From: an uncultured Planctomycetaceae bacterium
GTDB lineage: Bacteria > Planctomycetota > Planctomycetia > Planctomycetales > Planctomycetaceae
Direction: 5' to 3'
DNA: 64,000 nucleotides
Assembly (NCBI GenBank): GCA_903861195.1
Contig: CAIOTJ010000116.1
Span: 1 to 64,000, forward strand
The position numbers were made by a program, and so were the translations under genes. Numbering within the stretch: the first letter of the stretch is position 1; every line of letters begins with the position of its first letter. Positions 1 to 9,798 of this stretch are shown here, piece by piece. The notes under the pieces were generated by a model. The model was given only the letters and a program-made list of their open reading frames with translations. It made no database searches and had not been told where the DNA came from.

Positions 1-606
1 ACCTGGACTGACTCGACATGGTGTGGGTCTCGGGCATGAGGGGCCTCGCGGAAATCGACGGGGAGTGGGGCAACTCAATTTCGTCTTTATCGACAAATCC
101 CAATCTTCCAATGAGAATGGTTTTCAATTTTCGGTGAATTGGAGAGAATTTGAGGATGATGACGAAAATCGAGTCAGTCGTCCCTCCCCAGTCCCACAGC
201 TGCCATTTTGACAGGCACCCAGCCGGCCGGGTGAACCGCCGAGAGGTGCCTAGACCGCCGGGGTTCGTGTTCCTGGACCGGGGAGGGATTGCCGCTTGTT
301 TTCACTCGTCTGACTGTCTCCGCAAAGGCACTTTGAATCGAAAATTGGGGGGCGACTCAACGGGTTGTTCGGGTTCCCGGGCGAACTCCAAGCGTCGACT
401 TCCAGGTGCCAGCCGGATGGAGGGAATGTCTGAACCAGAATTCCCGCGTGTTGGTGCTAGTCGTCTGTCGACCGACGGCATAGACTTTGCTACATCGGAG
501 ACCTTGGTGTGAGGCCGGCCAATTGAGACAGGCCTCGTGAGTACCGGACGGAGGAATTCCCCTAGCGGAATTTGGTCTGTCCAATCGTGACAAGGGAGAC
601 AGCTAG
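1..606. other. Region upstream of clpC, no gene recognised
   Basis: I see no convincing coding region here. The open frames present lack recognisable motifs and their codon third positions do not resemble the neighbouring genes. The stretch is locally richer in A/T (about 80-180) than the genes around it and probably contains the clpC promoter. A TTGACA hexamer at 208-213 matches a sigma-70 -35 box, but no acceptable -10 box lies 16-18 bases downstream, so I do not call a promoter. Confidence 0.5.
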
Positions 607-3147
607 ATGTACGAACGTTTCACGGACCGCGCTCGCAAGGTGATGCAGCTGGCCAATCAGGAGGCGCAGCGGTTCAACCACGAGTACATCGGCACAGAGC
701 ACATCCTGTTGGGCTTGGTGAAAGAAGGCTCGGGGGTGGCTGCGAATGTCCTGAAAAACCTCGATGTCGACCTGCGGAAGATTCGCCTGGAGGTGGAGAA
801 GATCGTCCAGTCGGGCCCCGACATGGTAACGATGGGGAAGCTTCCCCAGACCCCGCGGGCGAAGAAGGTGATCGAGTATTCGATGGAGGAGGCTCGCAAC
901 CTGAACCACAATTATGTCGGCACCGAGCACATCCTGCTGGGGCTGTTGCGTGAGCAGGAGGGGGTTGCCGCCCAGGTGCTGATGAACCTCGGTCTAAAGC
1001 TCGAGGAGGTTCGGGAGGAGGTGCTGAACCTGCTGGGGCATGGTATGGAACCCTCGGAATCGGGGGAGCGTGCCGTCTCTGCGGGAACTCAAGGTGCGCA
1101 AAAGTCTGGCAAGAGCAAGACTCCCGCCCTCGACAGCTTCGGTCGTGATCTCACCGAGTTGGCCCGCCAAGGCAAACTCGACCCCGTGATCGGCCGTCAG
1201 AATGAAATCGAGCGGGTGATCCAGATTCTGAGCCGTCGCCAGAAGAACAATCCGGTTCTGCTGGGCGAGGCGGGGGTCGGCAAGACCGCCATCGTGGAGG
1301 GCTTTGCCCAGATGGTGGTCGAAAACAACGTCCCCGAGCCACTGCGCGACAAGCGGATTGTGGTTCTGGATCTGGCGATGATGGTTGCCGGAACCAAGTA
1401 CCGCGGCCAGTTCGAGGAACGGATCAAAGCCGTCATGAACGAGGTTCGACGGGCCAAAAACACCATTCTGTTCATTGACGAACTGCACACGTTGGTCGGA
1501 GCCGGCGGAGCCGAAGGGGCGATCGACGCCTCGAACGTGCTTAAGCCGGCCCTCAGCCGGGGAGAGCTGCAGTGCATCGGCGCCACCACTCTGGATGAGT
1601 ACCGGAAATACATCGAGAAGGATGGTGCTCTAGAACGCCGCTTCCAAACGGTGATGGTCGAGCCCCCCTCGCCCGAAGAAGCCGTGGAGATCCTGCGAGG
1701 CCTCAAAGACCGTTACGAGTCGCACCACCGCGTGACCATCACCGACGATGGGTTGAAGGCCGCCGTGGAGTTGTCGACCCGGTACATCACCGGGCGTTGC
1801 TTGCCGGACAAGGCGATCGACGTGATCGACGAGGCGGGAGCCCGCATCCGCCTGAAGACCATGGTTCGCCCGCCAGATCTGAAGGAGATCGAAGACGAGA
1901 TCGAACGGCTGAATCAGCAGAAAGAAGAGGCCGTTGCGAGCCAAGACTTCGAGAAGGCCGCCGCACTGCGGGACAAGGCCGACAAGAAGAAGAAGGAGAA
2001 GGAAGGACTGGCTCGTTCCTGGAAGGAGAAGTCCCAGGAGACTGAGGGCCTGGTCGATGGCGATGTAATCGCGGAAGTCGTCTCCAAGATGACCGGCATC
2101 CCGCTCACGCGGCTGTCGAAGGCAGACGCCGTGCGTCTGCTCGAGATGGAGGCTGAGCTGAAGCGCAAGGTCATCAGCCAGCATGAGGCGATCGGATCGA
2201 TTGCCCGGGCGGTTCGGCGTAGCCGCAGCGGCCTCAAGAATCCGAAACGCCCCACCGGCGTCTTCATCTTCGCCGGGCCGACGGGCGTCGGGAAGACGTT
2301 GCTGGCCAAGTCGCTGGCGCAGTTCATGTTTGGCGATTCGGATGCGCTCATCCAGATCGACATGAGCGAGTACATGGAGAAGCACAACGTCAGCCGCCTG
2401 ATCGGCGCCCCTCCGGGCTACGTCGGGTATGAAGAGGGTGGCCAGCTGACCGAGAAGATCCGCAGGCGTCCGTATGCGGTCGTCTTGCTGGACGAGATCG
2501 AGAAGGCCCACCCCGATGTCTTCAACATGCTGCTGCAGGTCATGGAAGAGGGTCATCTGACCGACAGCTTCGGTCGCAAGGTGGACTTCAAGAACACGAT
2601 CATCATTATGACCACCAACGTGGGTGCCCATGCGGTGGCCTCCGGTGACTCCTTCGGGTTCGGGAAGAAGGATGAAGACACCAGCTACGAGAAGATGAAG
2701 GAGCGTCTCAAGCACGAGATCGCCCGGGAGTTCAAGCCGGAGTTTCTGAATCGTGTCGATGACATCATCGTCTTCCGTCACCTGACGCGCGAGAACCTGA
2801 AGAACATCATCGACATCGAACTCTCCAAGGTTCGTGAACGCCTGACCGAGAAGGGAATTACCCTGACCCTCAGTGATGAGGCGAAGGAATTCCTGATCGA
2901 GAAGGGTTCGGACCTCGACTACGGGGCTCGACCGCTCCGTCGGGCCATCGAGCAGTTCGTGGAGGATCCCCTCTCCGAGGAATTGCTGCGTGGCAATTTC
3001 GAAGGAAAGAACGTGGTGACGGTCAACGCAGTGACGACTGGGGAACAGAAACATCTGAGCTTCGATGCCGGATTTGACCCCAACGTGGGGACGTCGACCG
3101 AAGCCGCCGCAAACTCCGCGGATCTGGCCGCCGGCAAGTCCGCTTGA
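607..3147 (+). CDS. clpC: ATP-dependent Clp protease ATP-binding subunit ClpC
   Basis: AAA+ unfoldase that threads proteins into the ClpP peptidase in the cytoplasm. At 846 residues it has the full ClpC layout: two Clp_N repeats (about 1-150), first AAA module with Walker A GEAGVGKT near residue 220, a UVR-type coiled middle segment near 427-462 (rich in Glu/Lys), second AAA module with Walker A GPTGVGKT near 557, and the C-terminal D2-small domain. The UVR segment and length favour ClpC over ClpA or ClpB. The ATG is preceded by a purine-rich AGGGAGA at a suitable distance. It appears monocistronic: a strong hairpin terminator follows the stop. clpP is not in this window. Confidence 0.97.
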   Translation: MYERFTDRARKVMQLANQEAQRFNHEYIGTEHILLGLVKEGSGVAANVLKNLDVDLRKIRLEVEKIVQSGPDMVTMGKLPQTPRAKKVIEYSMEEARNLNHNYVGTEHILLGLLREQEGVAAQVLMNLGLKLEEVREEVLNLLGHGMEPSESGERAVSAGTQGAQKSGKSKTPALDSFGRDLTELARQGKLDPVIGRQNEIERVIQILSRRQKNNPVLLGEAGVGKTAIVEGFAQMVVENNVPEPLRDKRIVVLDLAMMVAGTKYRGQFEERIKAVMNEVRRAKNTILFIDELHTLVGAGGAEGAIDASNVLKPALSRGELQCIGATTLDEYRKYIEKDGALERRFQTVMVEPPSPEEAVEILRGLKDRYESHHRVTITDDGLKAAVELSTRYITGRCLPDKAIDVIDEAGARIRLKTMVRPPDLKEIEDEIERLNQQKEEAVASQDFEKAAALRDKADKKKKEKEGLARSWKEKSQETEGLVDGDVIAEVVSKMTGIPLTRLSKADAVRLLEMEAELKRKVISQHEAIGSIARAVRRSRSGLKNPKRPTGVFIFAGPTGVGKTLLAKSLAQFMFGDSDALIQIDMSEYMEKHNVSRLIGAPPGYVGYEEGGQLTEKIRRRPYAVVLLDEIEKAHPDVFNMLLQVMEEGHLTDSFGRKVDFKNTIIIMTTNVGAHAVASGDSFGFGKKDEDTSYEKMKERLKHEIAREFKPEFLNRVDDIIVFRHLTRENLKNIIDIELSKVRERLTEKGITLTLSDEAKEFLIEKGSDLDYGARPLRRAIEQFVEDPLSEELLRGNFEGKNVVTVNAVTTGEQKHLSFDAGFDPNVGTSTEAAANSADLAAGKSA

Positions 3148-3162
3148 ACCAGAGTGTGCCCG

Positions 3163-3201
3163 GGGGCCGTCATCCATCCGGATGACGGCCCCTGTTTTTT
3201 T
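3163..3201 (+). terminator. Rho-independent terminator of clpC
   Basis: A perfect 13-bp stem (GGGGCCGTCATCC at 3163-3175 pairing with 3180-3192) with a 4-base loop, followed by TG and seven T residues (3195-3201). It lies 15 bases after the clpC stop codon. This is the clearest intrinsic terminator in the window. Confidence 0.93.
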
Positions 3202-3660
3202 GTACATACACAACTCCACTGGATTCCCTTGGTGACGTTCTCTGGCGACGGCGGTTCGCAGGGATCCTCGAGTTTCCGCTGATCTGCATTTCCGGTTTCC
3301 GACTGTCTCGGCCCCTGGGGGGATGAACCGGTCCATTCCCCATGGTGCGGCGCTCTCTCAGAGGCCCTTCGCACTGCAGATTTCCGATGATTTCAAGCGG
3401 CCCCAGGCGCAACGGTGAACTCTCGCCAGTTGTCCTGAACTGCCCCCACCGGGGTGGAATCCCCGGAGCCATCCTCCGCAGGTTCTGAGCGTTGTGTGAC
3501 CACTCCCCCCGGAACATGACCGAGGTTCTCAGCCTCGTTGCCCGAGGAGTTTCCGGCGAGGCCCCCCTGTTTTGTGGGTTGGGGAATTCATGAGCCGTAG
3601 AAAACCGGCATCAAATCGGCGAGAATCCTGATTCCTCTTTTTCATCTGGAGTTTGATTCC
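3202..3660. other. Intergenic region between clpC and asd
   Basis: About 460 bases with no supportable gene. The only structured element nearby is the clpC terminator. The asd promoter should lie here. GGAG, nine bases before the GTG at 3661, serves as the asd ribosome binding site. Confidence 0.5.
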
Positions 3661-4680
3661 GTGTTTCAGCAAGTCGCTGTTGTCGGCGCTACCGGGGCGG
3701 TCGGCAGAATCATGTTGCAGCTTCTGGCGAACAGCCAACTGCCCGTTGGACGCTACCGCTTCCTCTCTTCGGCCCGATCGGCAGGCAAGCCCCTGGATTT
3801 TTGTGGTCGTACCTACCATCTCGAAGAGTTGACCGCCGATTCCTTCCAGGGATGTGACCTGGTCATCGCCAGCACTCCCGATGATGTTGCCGCGAAATAT
3901 CTCCCCGCAGCGGTCGCAGCCGGGGCCACGGTCATTGACGAGTCGGGATATTTCCGGATGAAACCGGAGATTCCCCTCGTGATTCCCGAGGTGAATCCCC
4001 AGGCGGCCCTGATTTCGAAAGGGATCATTTCCAGCCCCAACTGCTCCACCACCCAGATGGTGGTGGCCCTGAAGCCTCTGCATGACGCGGCAGGCCTGAA
4101 GCGTGTGATCGTCAGCAGCTATCAGGCGGTCAGTGGGGCCGGCTTGCAGGGCAGCGTCGACCTCGAGGAGGGAACCTCGGCCCTGCTCGAGAACAAGCCC
4201 TACCAATACACCACCTTCATCCATCCGATTGCCTTTAACCTCATACCGCAGATTGGCAGCTTCAAGGAAGAGGGATACACCAGCGAAGAATTGAAGATGG
4301 TGTATGAAACCCGCAAGATCTTGGGGCTGCCGAACCTCGCCGTCAACGCAACCTGTGTGCGGGTCCCCGTCGCGAATTGCCATAGTGAGTCGATCACGGT
4401 GGAGACCGAACGGCCGTTGTCCCCCGAGGAAGCCCGGCGTTTGTTTGCCTCCTTCCCGGGAATCAAGGTGGTCGACGATCCCCAGGCGTCGGCCTACCCC
4501 ATGCCAGCCACCTGCACGGGCCATGACGAAGTGTTTGTCGGACGAATTCGCAGGGATCTCTCACATCCCAAGGGACTGTCGTTCTGGTGCGTGAGTGACA
4601 ATCTCCGCAAGGGGGCGGCCACCAATGCCGTGCAGATCGCCCAACTGCTGGCACGACATCGCTTCGGTTGGCAAGGCTGA
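3661..4680 (+). CDS. asd: Aspartate-semialdehyde dehydrogenase
   Basis: Reduces L-aspartyl-4-phosphate to L-aspartate semialdehyde with NADPH, at the branch to lysine/diaminopimelate, threonine and methionine. The 339 residues fit the family. The N-terminus has the Rossmann motif VGATGAVG; the catalytic cysteine is C128 in SSPNCSTTQ; the catalytic histidine is probably H241 in [10 protein letters not shown], where the usual FNGHS reads ANCHS. The start is GTG, supported by GGAG nine bases upstream. lysA follows 107 bases downstream on the same strand, so the two probably form a lysine/DAP unit. Confidence 0.95.
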   Translation: MFQQVAVVGATGAVGRIMLQLLANSQLPVGRYRFLSSARSAGKPLDFCGRTYHLEELTADSFQGCDLVIASTPDDVAAKYLPAAVAAGATVIDESGYFRMKPEIPLVIPEVNPQAALISKGIISSPNCSTTQMVVALKPLHDAAGLKRVIVSSYQAVSGAGLQGSVDLEEGTSALLENKPYQYTTFIHPIAFNLIPQIGSFKEEGYTSEELKMVYETRKILGLPNLAVNATCVRVPVANCHSESITVETERPLSPEEARRLFASFPGIKVVDDPQASAYPMPATCTGHDEVFVGRIRRDLSHPKGLSFWCVSDNLRKGAATNAVQIAQLLARHRFGWQG

Positions 4681-4787
4681 CCAGGCAGCCCGTAGAGTCT
4701 GCGACCGAAAGACGGGTCGCAGACGCACTGCATGCCCCCGCCCCTCCTGAACCTGCTCTCCTTCACCACAAATCTGGCAACACGACG

Positions 4788-6059
4788 ATGGATCATTTTC
4801 ACTACCAGGATAATGACCTCTTTTGCGAAGAGGTTCGGGTTTCCGAACTGGCCGCCCAGTATGGGACTCCCGTCTGGATCTACTCCAAGCGCACGCTGCT
4901 CCACCATCTGAATCAGATCCAGCAGGCATTCGCGGAAGTGGATCCGGTGATCTGCTACTCGGTGAAGGCCAATTCGAATCTGGGCATCCTCAAGGTGATG
5001 AACGATGCCGGCTCGAGTTTTGACGTGGTCTCCGGAGGAGAGCTGTATCGCGTCAAACAGGCCGGGGCCGACACGAGCCGCGTGGTGTTTGCGGGGGTGG
5101 GCAAGACGGATGCCGAGATTCGCTACGCGTTGGAAAACAACGTGTTGATGTTCAACGTCGAGAGCGAGGCAGAGCTGGACGCCATCGCATCCGTGGCGGA
5201 ATCGATGCACACGGTGGGTCCCGTCGCCCTGCGGCTCAACCCCGACATTGATGCCAAGACGCACGCGAAGACCACTACCGGGAAGAAAGGGAACAAGTTT
5301 GGGATGGACATCGAGCGGGCCGAGCAGCTCGCCGAAAAGGTCCTCTCGGACAAGCGTTTGTCGCTGAAGGGAATTCACATGCACCTGGGTTCTCCGATCC
5401 TGACGACCGAGCCGTATGCGGCGGCGGTCGTCAAGGCGGCCGAGGTGGTGGCCCGGTTCCGCGCTCGCGGCCACGACACGCGCTGGATCAATCTGGGTGG
5501 CGGTTTCGGGATCAACTACCGACAGCAGGAGGCGCTTCCGGCCAGCGCCTATGCGGCGGTCATCGTCCCCACAGTGCGCGCGGCAGGTTGTCGCCTGGCC
5601 CTGGAGCCGGGCCGCTTCATCGTGGGGAACTCGGGTATTCTTGTCAGCCAGGTCATTTTCACCAAACGCGAGGGGGGCAAGCTGTTTGTCATCCAGGATG
5701 CCGCGATGAATGACCTGGTTCGCCCGGCCATGTACGACGCCTTTCATCGGATCTGGCCAGTCACCCCCAAGGTCCCCGCCCCGCAGAACTTCGAGGCCGA
5801 CATCGAGGGCTGCGAGCCAACCGACGTGGTGGGCCCAGTTTGTGAATCAGGAGATTACCTGGCGAAGGGTCGGTCTCTCCCCCCGATGAGTCGGGGCGAC
5901 CTGGTCTGCACGTTCAGCGCCGGGGCCTATGGCATGGCGATGAGCAGCAACTACAATTCGCGTCCCCGCGCATGCGAGGTGTTGGTGGATGGCAGTTCTC
6001 ACCGCCTGATCAGGCGTCGGGAATCGTATGAGGATCTCGTTGCTCACGAGATCCTCTGA
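4788..6059 (+). CDS. lysA: Diaminopimelate decarboxylase
   Basis: PLP enzyme (fold III alanine-racemase-like) that decarboxylates meso-diaminopimelate to L-lysine, the last step of lysine synthesis. I place the start at ATG 4788 (423 residues). An upstream in-frame ATG at 4668 would overlap asd and add 40 residues of low-complexity sequence. The PLP lysine is K60 in YSVKANSN; the glycine-rich phosphate-binding loop reads NLGGGFGI; the dimer-contributed CESGD motif and the [13 protein letters not shown] block near the C-terminus are intact. It sits directly behind asd, consistent with a shared pathway. Confidence 0.95.
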   Translation: MDHFHYQDNDLFCEEVRVSELAAQYGTPVWIYSKRTLLHHLNQIQQAFAEVDPVICYSVKANSNLGILKVMNDAGSSFDVVSGGELYRVKQAGADTSRVVFAGVGKTDAEIRYALENNVLMFNVESEAELDAIASVAESMHTVGPVALRLNPDIDAKTHAKTTTGKKGNKFGMDIERAEQLAEKVLSDKRLSLKGIHMHLGSPILTTEPYAAAVVKAAEVVARFRARGHDTRWINLGGGFGINYRQQEALPASAYAAVIVPTVRAAGCRLALEPGRFIVGNSGILVSQVIFTKREGGKLFVIQDAAMNDLVRPAMYDAFHRIWPVTPKVPAPQNFEADIEGCEPTDVVGPVCESGDYLAKGRSLPPMSRGDLVCTFSAGAYGMAMSSNYNSRPRACEVLVDGSSHRLIRRRESYEDLVAHEIL

Positions 6060-6127
6060 AGACCAACCCGACCAGCATCGCCCCCCCAGATTCCAAGTTT
6101 TCTCCCTCGCAACCTCCGGGACAGTGT

Positions 6128-7741
6128 GTGGATCGATACTTCGCCATCGTCGCTCGTGGCATTGAACAACTCACAGCACGCGAGCTCACGGCCATCGGTG
6201 CACAGGAAGTCAATCCGGTTGCAGGGGGTGTGCACTTTCAGGGATCCCGTGAGGTTCTGTATCGCGCCCTGCTGACGGTTCGCACGGCGAGCCGGATCCT
6301 CAAGCCGCTGCGGGAATTCGCGGCCACGAATCCCGACATCGTCTATTCCCAAGTTCGGCGGGTCGTGTGGGAGGCGTACCTGACTCCGCAGCGAACTCTG
6401 GCGGTCTCGGCAACTGCCGAAAAGCCCCCCCGCCGTGATGGTGCGAGGGGCCCCCGCCCCCGGCCCGGGCAGCCCCCCGCCCGGGGACGCGGCGGCGACC
6501 GCGGTCGGTTCCCGACGGGAAGTCGGCCCGGTAGCGGGCCCGGTGACAATCCCGATCCGATGGGAGGAACCAAGTGGCTCTACAACACGATGTTTGCCGC
6601 CCTGAAAATCAAGGACGCCATCTGCGATCGATTGAAGAGTGAACTGGGTGCCCGTCCCGATGTCGACAAGGAACGTCCCGACCTGCTGGTGCAGGCTCAC
6701 TTTTCACGGGGCCGATGCACACTGAGCCTCGATGCGACGGGAAGCAGTAGTCTGCACGAGCGGGGATACCGCGAGCAGTCGGGGGGAGCGGCCCCGCTCA
6801 AGGAGACATTGGCCGCCGCCATTCTCCAACTGACTGGCTGGAATGGCCTGGTTCCCCTGCTCGACCCGATGTGCGGATCGGGGACCCTTGTGATTGAAGC
6901 GGCCCAGATGGCCTTGCACATTCCCGCCGGTGGGGGACGCCGGGCGTTTGCCTGCGAAAAATGGCCCGATTTCGATGGACGTCTCTGGGCTCGGGAACTG
7001 ACCGAACTGCGCTCCCGACAACTCCGGAAACTCCCCGCTCCGATCTTCGGCAGTGACGCCTCGGCCTATCAACTCGAAGCCGCCCGGGACAACGCGTTTC
7101 GGGCCCATTTGGACGCCAGTGGCCTTGCCTTCAATGAAATCAATGTCGAGGAGGTGACTCCCCCGGTGAATGAACCGGGAGTGATCATTACCAATCCCCC
7201 CTACGGCAAACGACTCGGCGATGTGACGCCACTGATGCCGTTCTATTCCCGGTTGGGCGAACACTTCCGGCAGAATTTTCCCGGATGGCAGCTGTTTGTG
7301 CTGTCCGGGGATGAGCGGCTGTCGAAAAGCCTGGGAATGCTTCCCGAAGCGGAATTCCCGCTCTGGAATGGCCCCATTCCCTGCAAGCTGTTGAAATTCG
7401 ATCTCGCCGCGCCGATCCTGCTGCCCCCGGTGGTCATCGAACTGCCCCCCTGCGAGAGCCTTTCTCCACCGGCCGCCAGCGAGCCCCTCAGCCACGAGTC
7501 GGCGGGGGAAGTCCCCTCCCAGATCGCCACTCCGGAAGACAAGCTGCCGGAAGACAAGCTGCCGGAAGACAAGCTGCCCGAGATCTCCGCGGTGGTACCA
7601 CCGGACGAAAGACATGCCGAGCCAAAGGCAATCACTCCGCCGGCGATGACCGACTGGTGTTCGCCCCACGTGTTCGACACCAACCACGTACCCGGGGCCG
7701 ACGAACTTCCCTTTCTGGAATCCGATCTCCCGCGCGGGTAA
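6128..7741 (+). CDS. THUMP-domain class I RNA methyltransferase (RlmL/TrmN6-like)
   Basis: SAM-dependent guanine-N2 RNA methyltransferase of the RlmL/Trm14 group. The start GTG at 6128 gives MDRYFAIVARG, a typical family N-terminus. A THUMP domain occupies about residues 1-210. The methyltransferase domain (about 215-440) has motif I DPMCGSGTLVIEAA and the catalytic NPPYG in IITNPPYGKRLG. Two oddities stand out. A Pro/Arg/Gly-rich insert of about 50 residues (near 98-146) interrupts the THUMP domain. A 90-residue disordered tail contains three copies of EDKLP encoded by a perfect 15-bp tandem repeat. Whether the target is 23S rRNA or a tRNA cannot be decided from sequence. It is separated from lysA by 68 bases. 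Confidence 0.9.
   Translation: MDRYFAIVARGIEQLTARELTAIGAQEVNPVAGGVHFQGSREVLYRALLTVRTASRILKPLREFAATNPDIVYSQVRRVVWEAYLTPQRTLAVSATAEKPPRRDGARGPRPRPGQPPARGRGGDRGRFPTGSRPGSGPGDNPDPMGGTKWLYNTMFAALKIKDAICDRLKSELGARPDVDKERPDLLVQAHFSRGRCTLSLDATGSSSLHERGYREQSGGAAPLKETLAAAILQLTGWNGLVPLLDPMCGSGTLVIEAAQMALHIPAGGGRRAFACEKWPDFDGRLWARELTELRSRQLRKLPAPIFGSDASAYQLEAARDNAFRAHLDASGLAFNEINVEEVTPPVNEPGVIITNPPYGKRLGDVTPLMPFYSRLGEHFRQNFPGWQLFVLSGDERLSKSLGMLPEAEFPLWNGPIPCKLLKFDLAAPILLPPVVIELPPCESLSPPAASEPLSHESAGEVPSQIATPEDKLPEDKLPEDKLPEISAVVPPDERHAEPKAITPPAMTDWCSPHVFDTNHVPGADELPFLESDLPRG
7532..7576 (+). repeat. Three perfect 15-bp tandem repeats within the methyltransferase gene
   Basis: CCGGAAGACAAGCTG occurs three times head-to-tail without mismatches, in frame, encoding (PEDKL)x3 in the disordered C-terminal tail of the THUMP methyltransferase. 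Perfect identity suggests recent slippage expansion. Confidence 0.95.
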
Positions 7742-7843
7742 GAGCTGATTCGACAGACCGCGTTCTGTAAGTGGGCCCGCAACCACGGGAGTCGTGCTGC
7801 CGGTTTTCAGATCGGTTGCCTGCCTCCCCGCGCGGCGGATTGG

Positions 7844-9181
7844 TCAGCTCGCTTTGCGGCGTGACTGGAGACTCGCCTCGTGGGCTGCCGCCACCTGGTC
7901 GTGGTCTCCGAAGCCAACAGCTCCCCGACGTGGTTGACCGCTGACAGCCGGTATCACAGCGTCCTCCGGGGAGTAATTGGAATCGCTCAACAGGCAATAG
8001 CCCATCGATTCTCCCGTCAGACGGGAATCCCAGAACGCCCGCAGCAACTGGATCCACAACCCGAAATCCGCCGACCAGTCGGACTGCAAATTCCCCTTCC
8101 ATGAGGTCAACAGGGGCCGCATGGAATTCAATTCCTTCAGGCGGCCTACAAATCGCGAGCCCCATCCACGATCCCAGGCACCGCCATCAAACAACCAGGC
8201 GAAATCAAGGATCCACGATCGATCGCGGATGTCAGCGACGGGAGCGACAGGGACAGGTACCCGGCAGGAGAGCAGATCCAACTGGATTCCGGCCCAGTCG
8301 ATGCCCGACAGCACCCCCAGGGTCAAACCCGGGTTCGGACGCGGATTGGCATCAATCAGGTTCAACTCTCCGGAACTTTCATCCTCGATAAAGTCGAAGC
8401 CGAGGAATCCTGTCCACCCCGTCGTCCGGGCGATCTTGTGTGTAATCTGCTCAATCTCGGGATGCTCGATCGTTTGCCGATGGGCTGAGGTTCCCCCGCG
8501 GGCAGGATAGGTTCGCAGAGGTCGATAGATGACTTCGCCCAGTTTTTTCCCCGCATAGCAGTACATCAGCGTATAGATTGGACGCCCGGTCACGACCTCC
8601 TGCACCAGAGGCCCGGGGACCCCCCACCGGCTGGCCGCCAGACTCAATTCCTTGTACCTCTCCAGCACCTCCTGTGTCTGTGAGGCGTAAACAACCCCCA
8701 GCGAGTTGTTACCCAGAGGCAGCTTGAGAATCACCGGAAACCGGAGTCGGTCCAATCCGGTGGCGAGTTGCTGGGAGGATCGCGGCACCATCGAGGCGGG
8801 TGCCTTGACCCCGATCCGATCACACAACTCATACAGAGACGGCTTGTGATGCAACGTCATCATAGTGGGATGCGGAGGCAGCAGAAGCCGCGACCCCTTT
8901 TCGATCGACTGCCGATGCTGAGACAACAGCAGCGCCTCTTCAAACGAGGGAACGACGAGGTCGTACTGTCGTCGCTGCAATTCGTCGACCACCGCCCGAA
9001 CGTATGCTTCGGGCTCTTTCGCGACCGATGGGATACGCAATCGGCGCGAAGTGAACCGCGAGAGTTTGCCGGTGGAAATCAGGCTGCTATCCGCTGCCGT
9101 GACTTCGGCCCCGTGCCTGGCGAATCCCTGGATCAGGACCCGTGAAAAGAAGAGACTGGTCCCTGTCACAAGAACTCGCAT
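7844..9181 (-). CDS. ATP-grasp domain protein (carboxylate-amine/thiol ligase-like)
   Basis: ATP-grasp ligase of unknown substrate, predicted cytoplasmic. I take the ATG at 9181 (445 residues, starting MRVLVTGTSLFFSRV); a longer reading from 9262 adds a basic leader without motifs. The N-terminal pre-ATP-grasp domain is Rossmann-like. The middle has the nucleotide-binding region FPVILKLPLGNNSLGV, and the metal/ATP site is FDFIEDESSGELNLIDANPRPNPG, where the Glu and DANPR residues are the expected Mg ligands. Family members carry out carboxylate activation by acyl phosphate, but no partner gene identifies the substrate. It is divergent from the DUF485/symporter pair and convergent with the methyltransferase. 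Confidence 0.8.
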   Translation of the reverse strand: MRVLVTGTSLFFSRVLIQGFARHGAEVTAADSSLISTGKLSRFTSRRLRIPSVAKEPEAYVRAVVDELQRRQYDLVVPSFEEALLLSQHRQSIEKGSRLLLPPHPTMMTLHHKPSLYELCDRIGVKAPASMVPRSSQQLATGLDRLRFPVILKLPLGNNSLGVVYASQTQEVLERYKELSLAASRWGVPGPLVQEVVTGRPIYTLMYCYAGKKLGEVIYRPLRTYPARGGTSAHRQTIEHPEIEQITHKIARTTGWTGFLGFDFIEDESSGELNLIDANPRPNPGLTLGVLSGIDWAGIQLDLLSCRVPVPVAPVADIRDRSWILDFAWLFDGGAWDRGWGSRFVGRLKELNSMRPLLTSWKGNLQSDWSADFGLWIQLLRAFWDSRLTGESMGYCLLSDSNYSPEDAVIPAVSGQPRRGAVGFGDHDQVAAAHEASLQSRRKAS

Positions 9182-9549
9182 GACTGAACCCAAAAAGGGG
9201 TTTGGAGGAACCGCGGCCGATCCGACACGGAGATTCACCCGCGCATCGGAATCACCACGCAATCACCCTGTTCATCGAGCAACTGTTGGATCTCGCATCA
9301 TCCCGTCGCCCAGCATCGTGATTGCAACCAGAGAAACCGGCCTCCTGCGAACTCAGGACCGATTCAATCGTTCATGTCACAATTTATCGATTGCAGCGAC
9401 TTTGCCGCCCGTCGCGGGAACCCAGTCTCGCTGAGCATCCCCCGAGTTGGAAATCCGGCTACAATGCCGCCCGACACGAGCCTCGTGTACAACCTTCCTG
9501 ATTTCCCCTTCTCGCCGGCCGTTGGCCACTCCTTCCCGGGCAACAATGG
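9182..9549. other. Divergent intergenic region (ATP-grasp / DUF485-symporter)
   Basis: About 370 bases between two divergently transcribed units, so it must carry promoters for both directions. I see no supportable gene, no strong inverted repeat and no clear sigma-70 box pair. Confidence 0.45.
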
Positions 9550-9798
9550 ATGTCAAATCGCAACTCCCGGCTCGGTCTCTGGCTGTTCACGCTCTACCTG
9601 CTTTTCTACGGAGCATTTGTTCTCGTCAGCGCCTTCTTTCCTGACCTGATGGAGTCCACGCCGTTCGGCGGATTGAACCTGGCGATCACCTGGGGGTTTG
9701 CCCTGATTGTCTTCGCCATCGTGTTGTCTCTGCTGTATGGCGCCTTGTGTCGGGAAACGACGAAACCGGAATCGAGCCAACCGAGTCGCAATCCATGA
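9550..9798 (+). CDS. DUF485-type small membrane protein
   Basis: An 82-residue inner-membrane protein with two predicted transmembrane helices (about 10-30 and 44-66) separated by FPDLMESTPFGGLNLAITWG. This matches the DUF485/YjcH family that accompanies ActP-type acetate symporters. Its stop overlaps the next gene's start as ATGA (9795-9798), indicating translational coupling to the symporter. Presumed role: accessory subunit or assembly partner of the symporter. Confidence 0.85.
   Translation: MSNRNSRLGLWLFTLYLLFYGAFVLVSAFFPDLMESTPFGGLNLAITWGFALIVFAIVLSLLYGALCRETTKPESSQPSRNP

Noticed and set aside
208-236. TTGACA as a sigma-70 promoter for clpC
   Set aside because: No acceptable -10 hexamer at 16-18 bases, and it lies nearly 400 bases from the ATG.
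150-512. Possible 120-codon gene upstream of clpC
   Set aside because: Codon use and composition do not match the neighbouring genes and no motif or ribosome site is present.
1630-3336. Long open frame on the minus strand opposite clpC
   Set aside because: It is a mirror of a strongly coding ClpC region in high-GC DNA. The translation has no motif and ClpC is certain.
7742-7843. Convergent gap after the methyltransferase as an attachment site or element boundary
   Set aside because: No duplicated tRNA end, no direct repeat pair and no integrase anywhere in the window.
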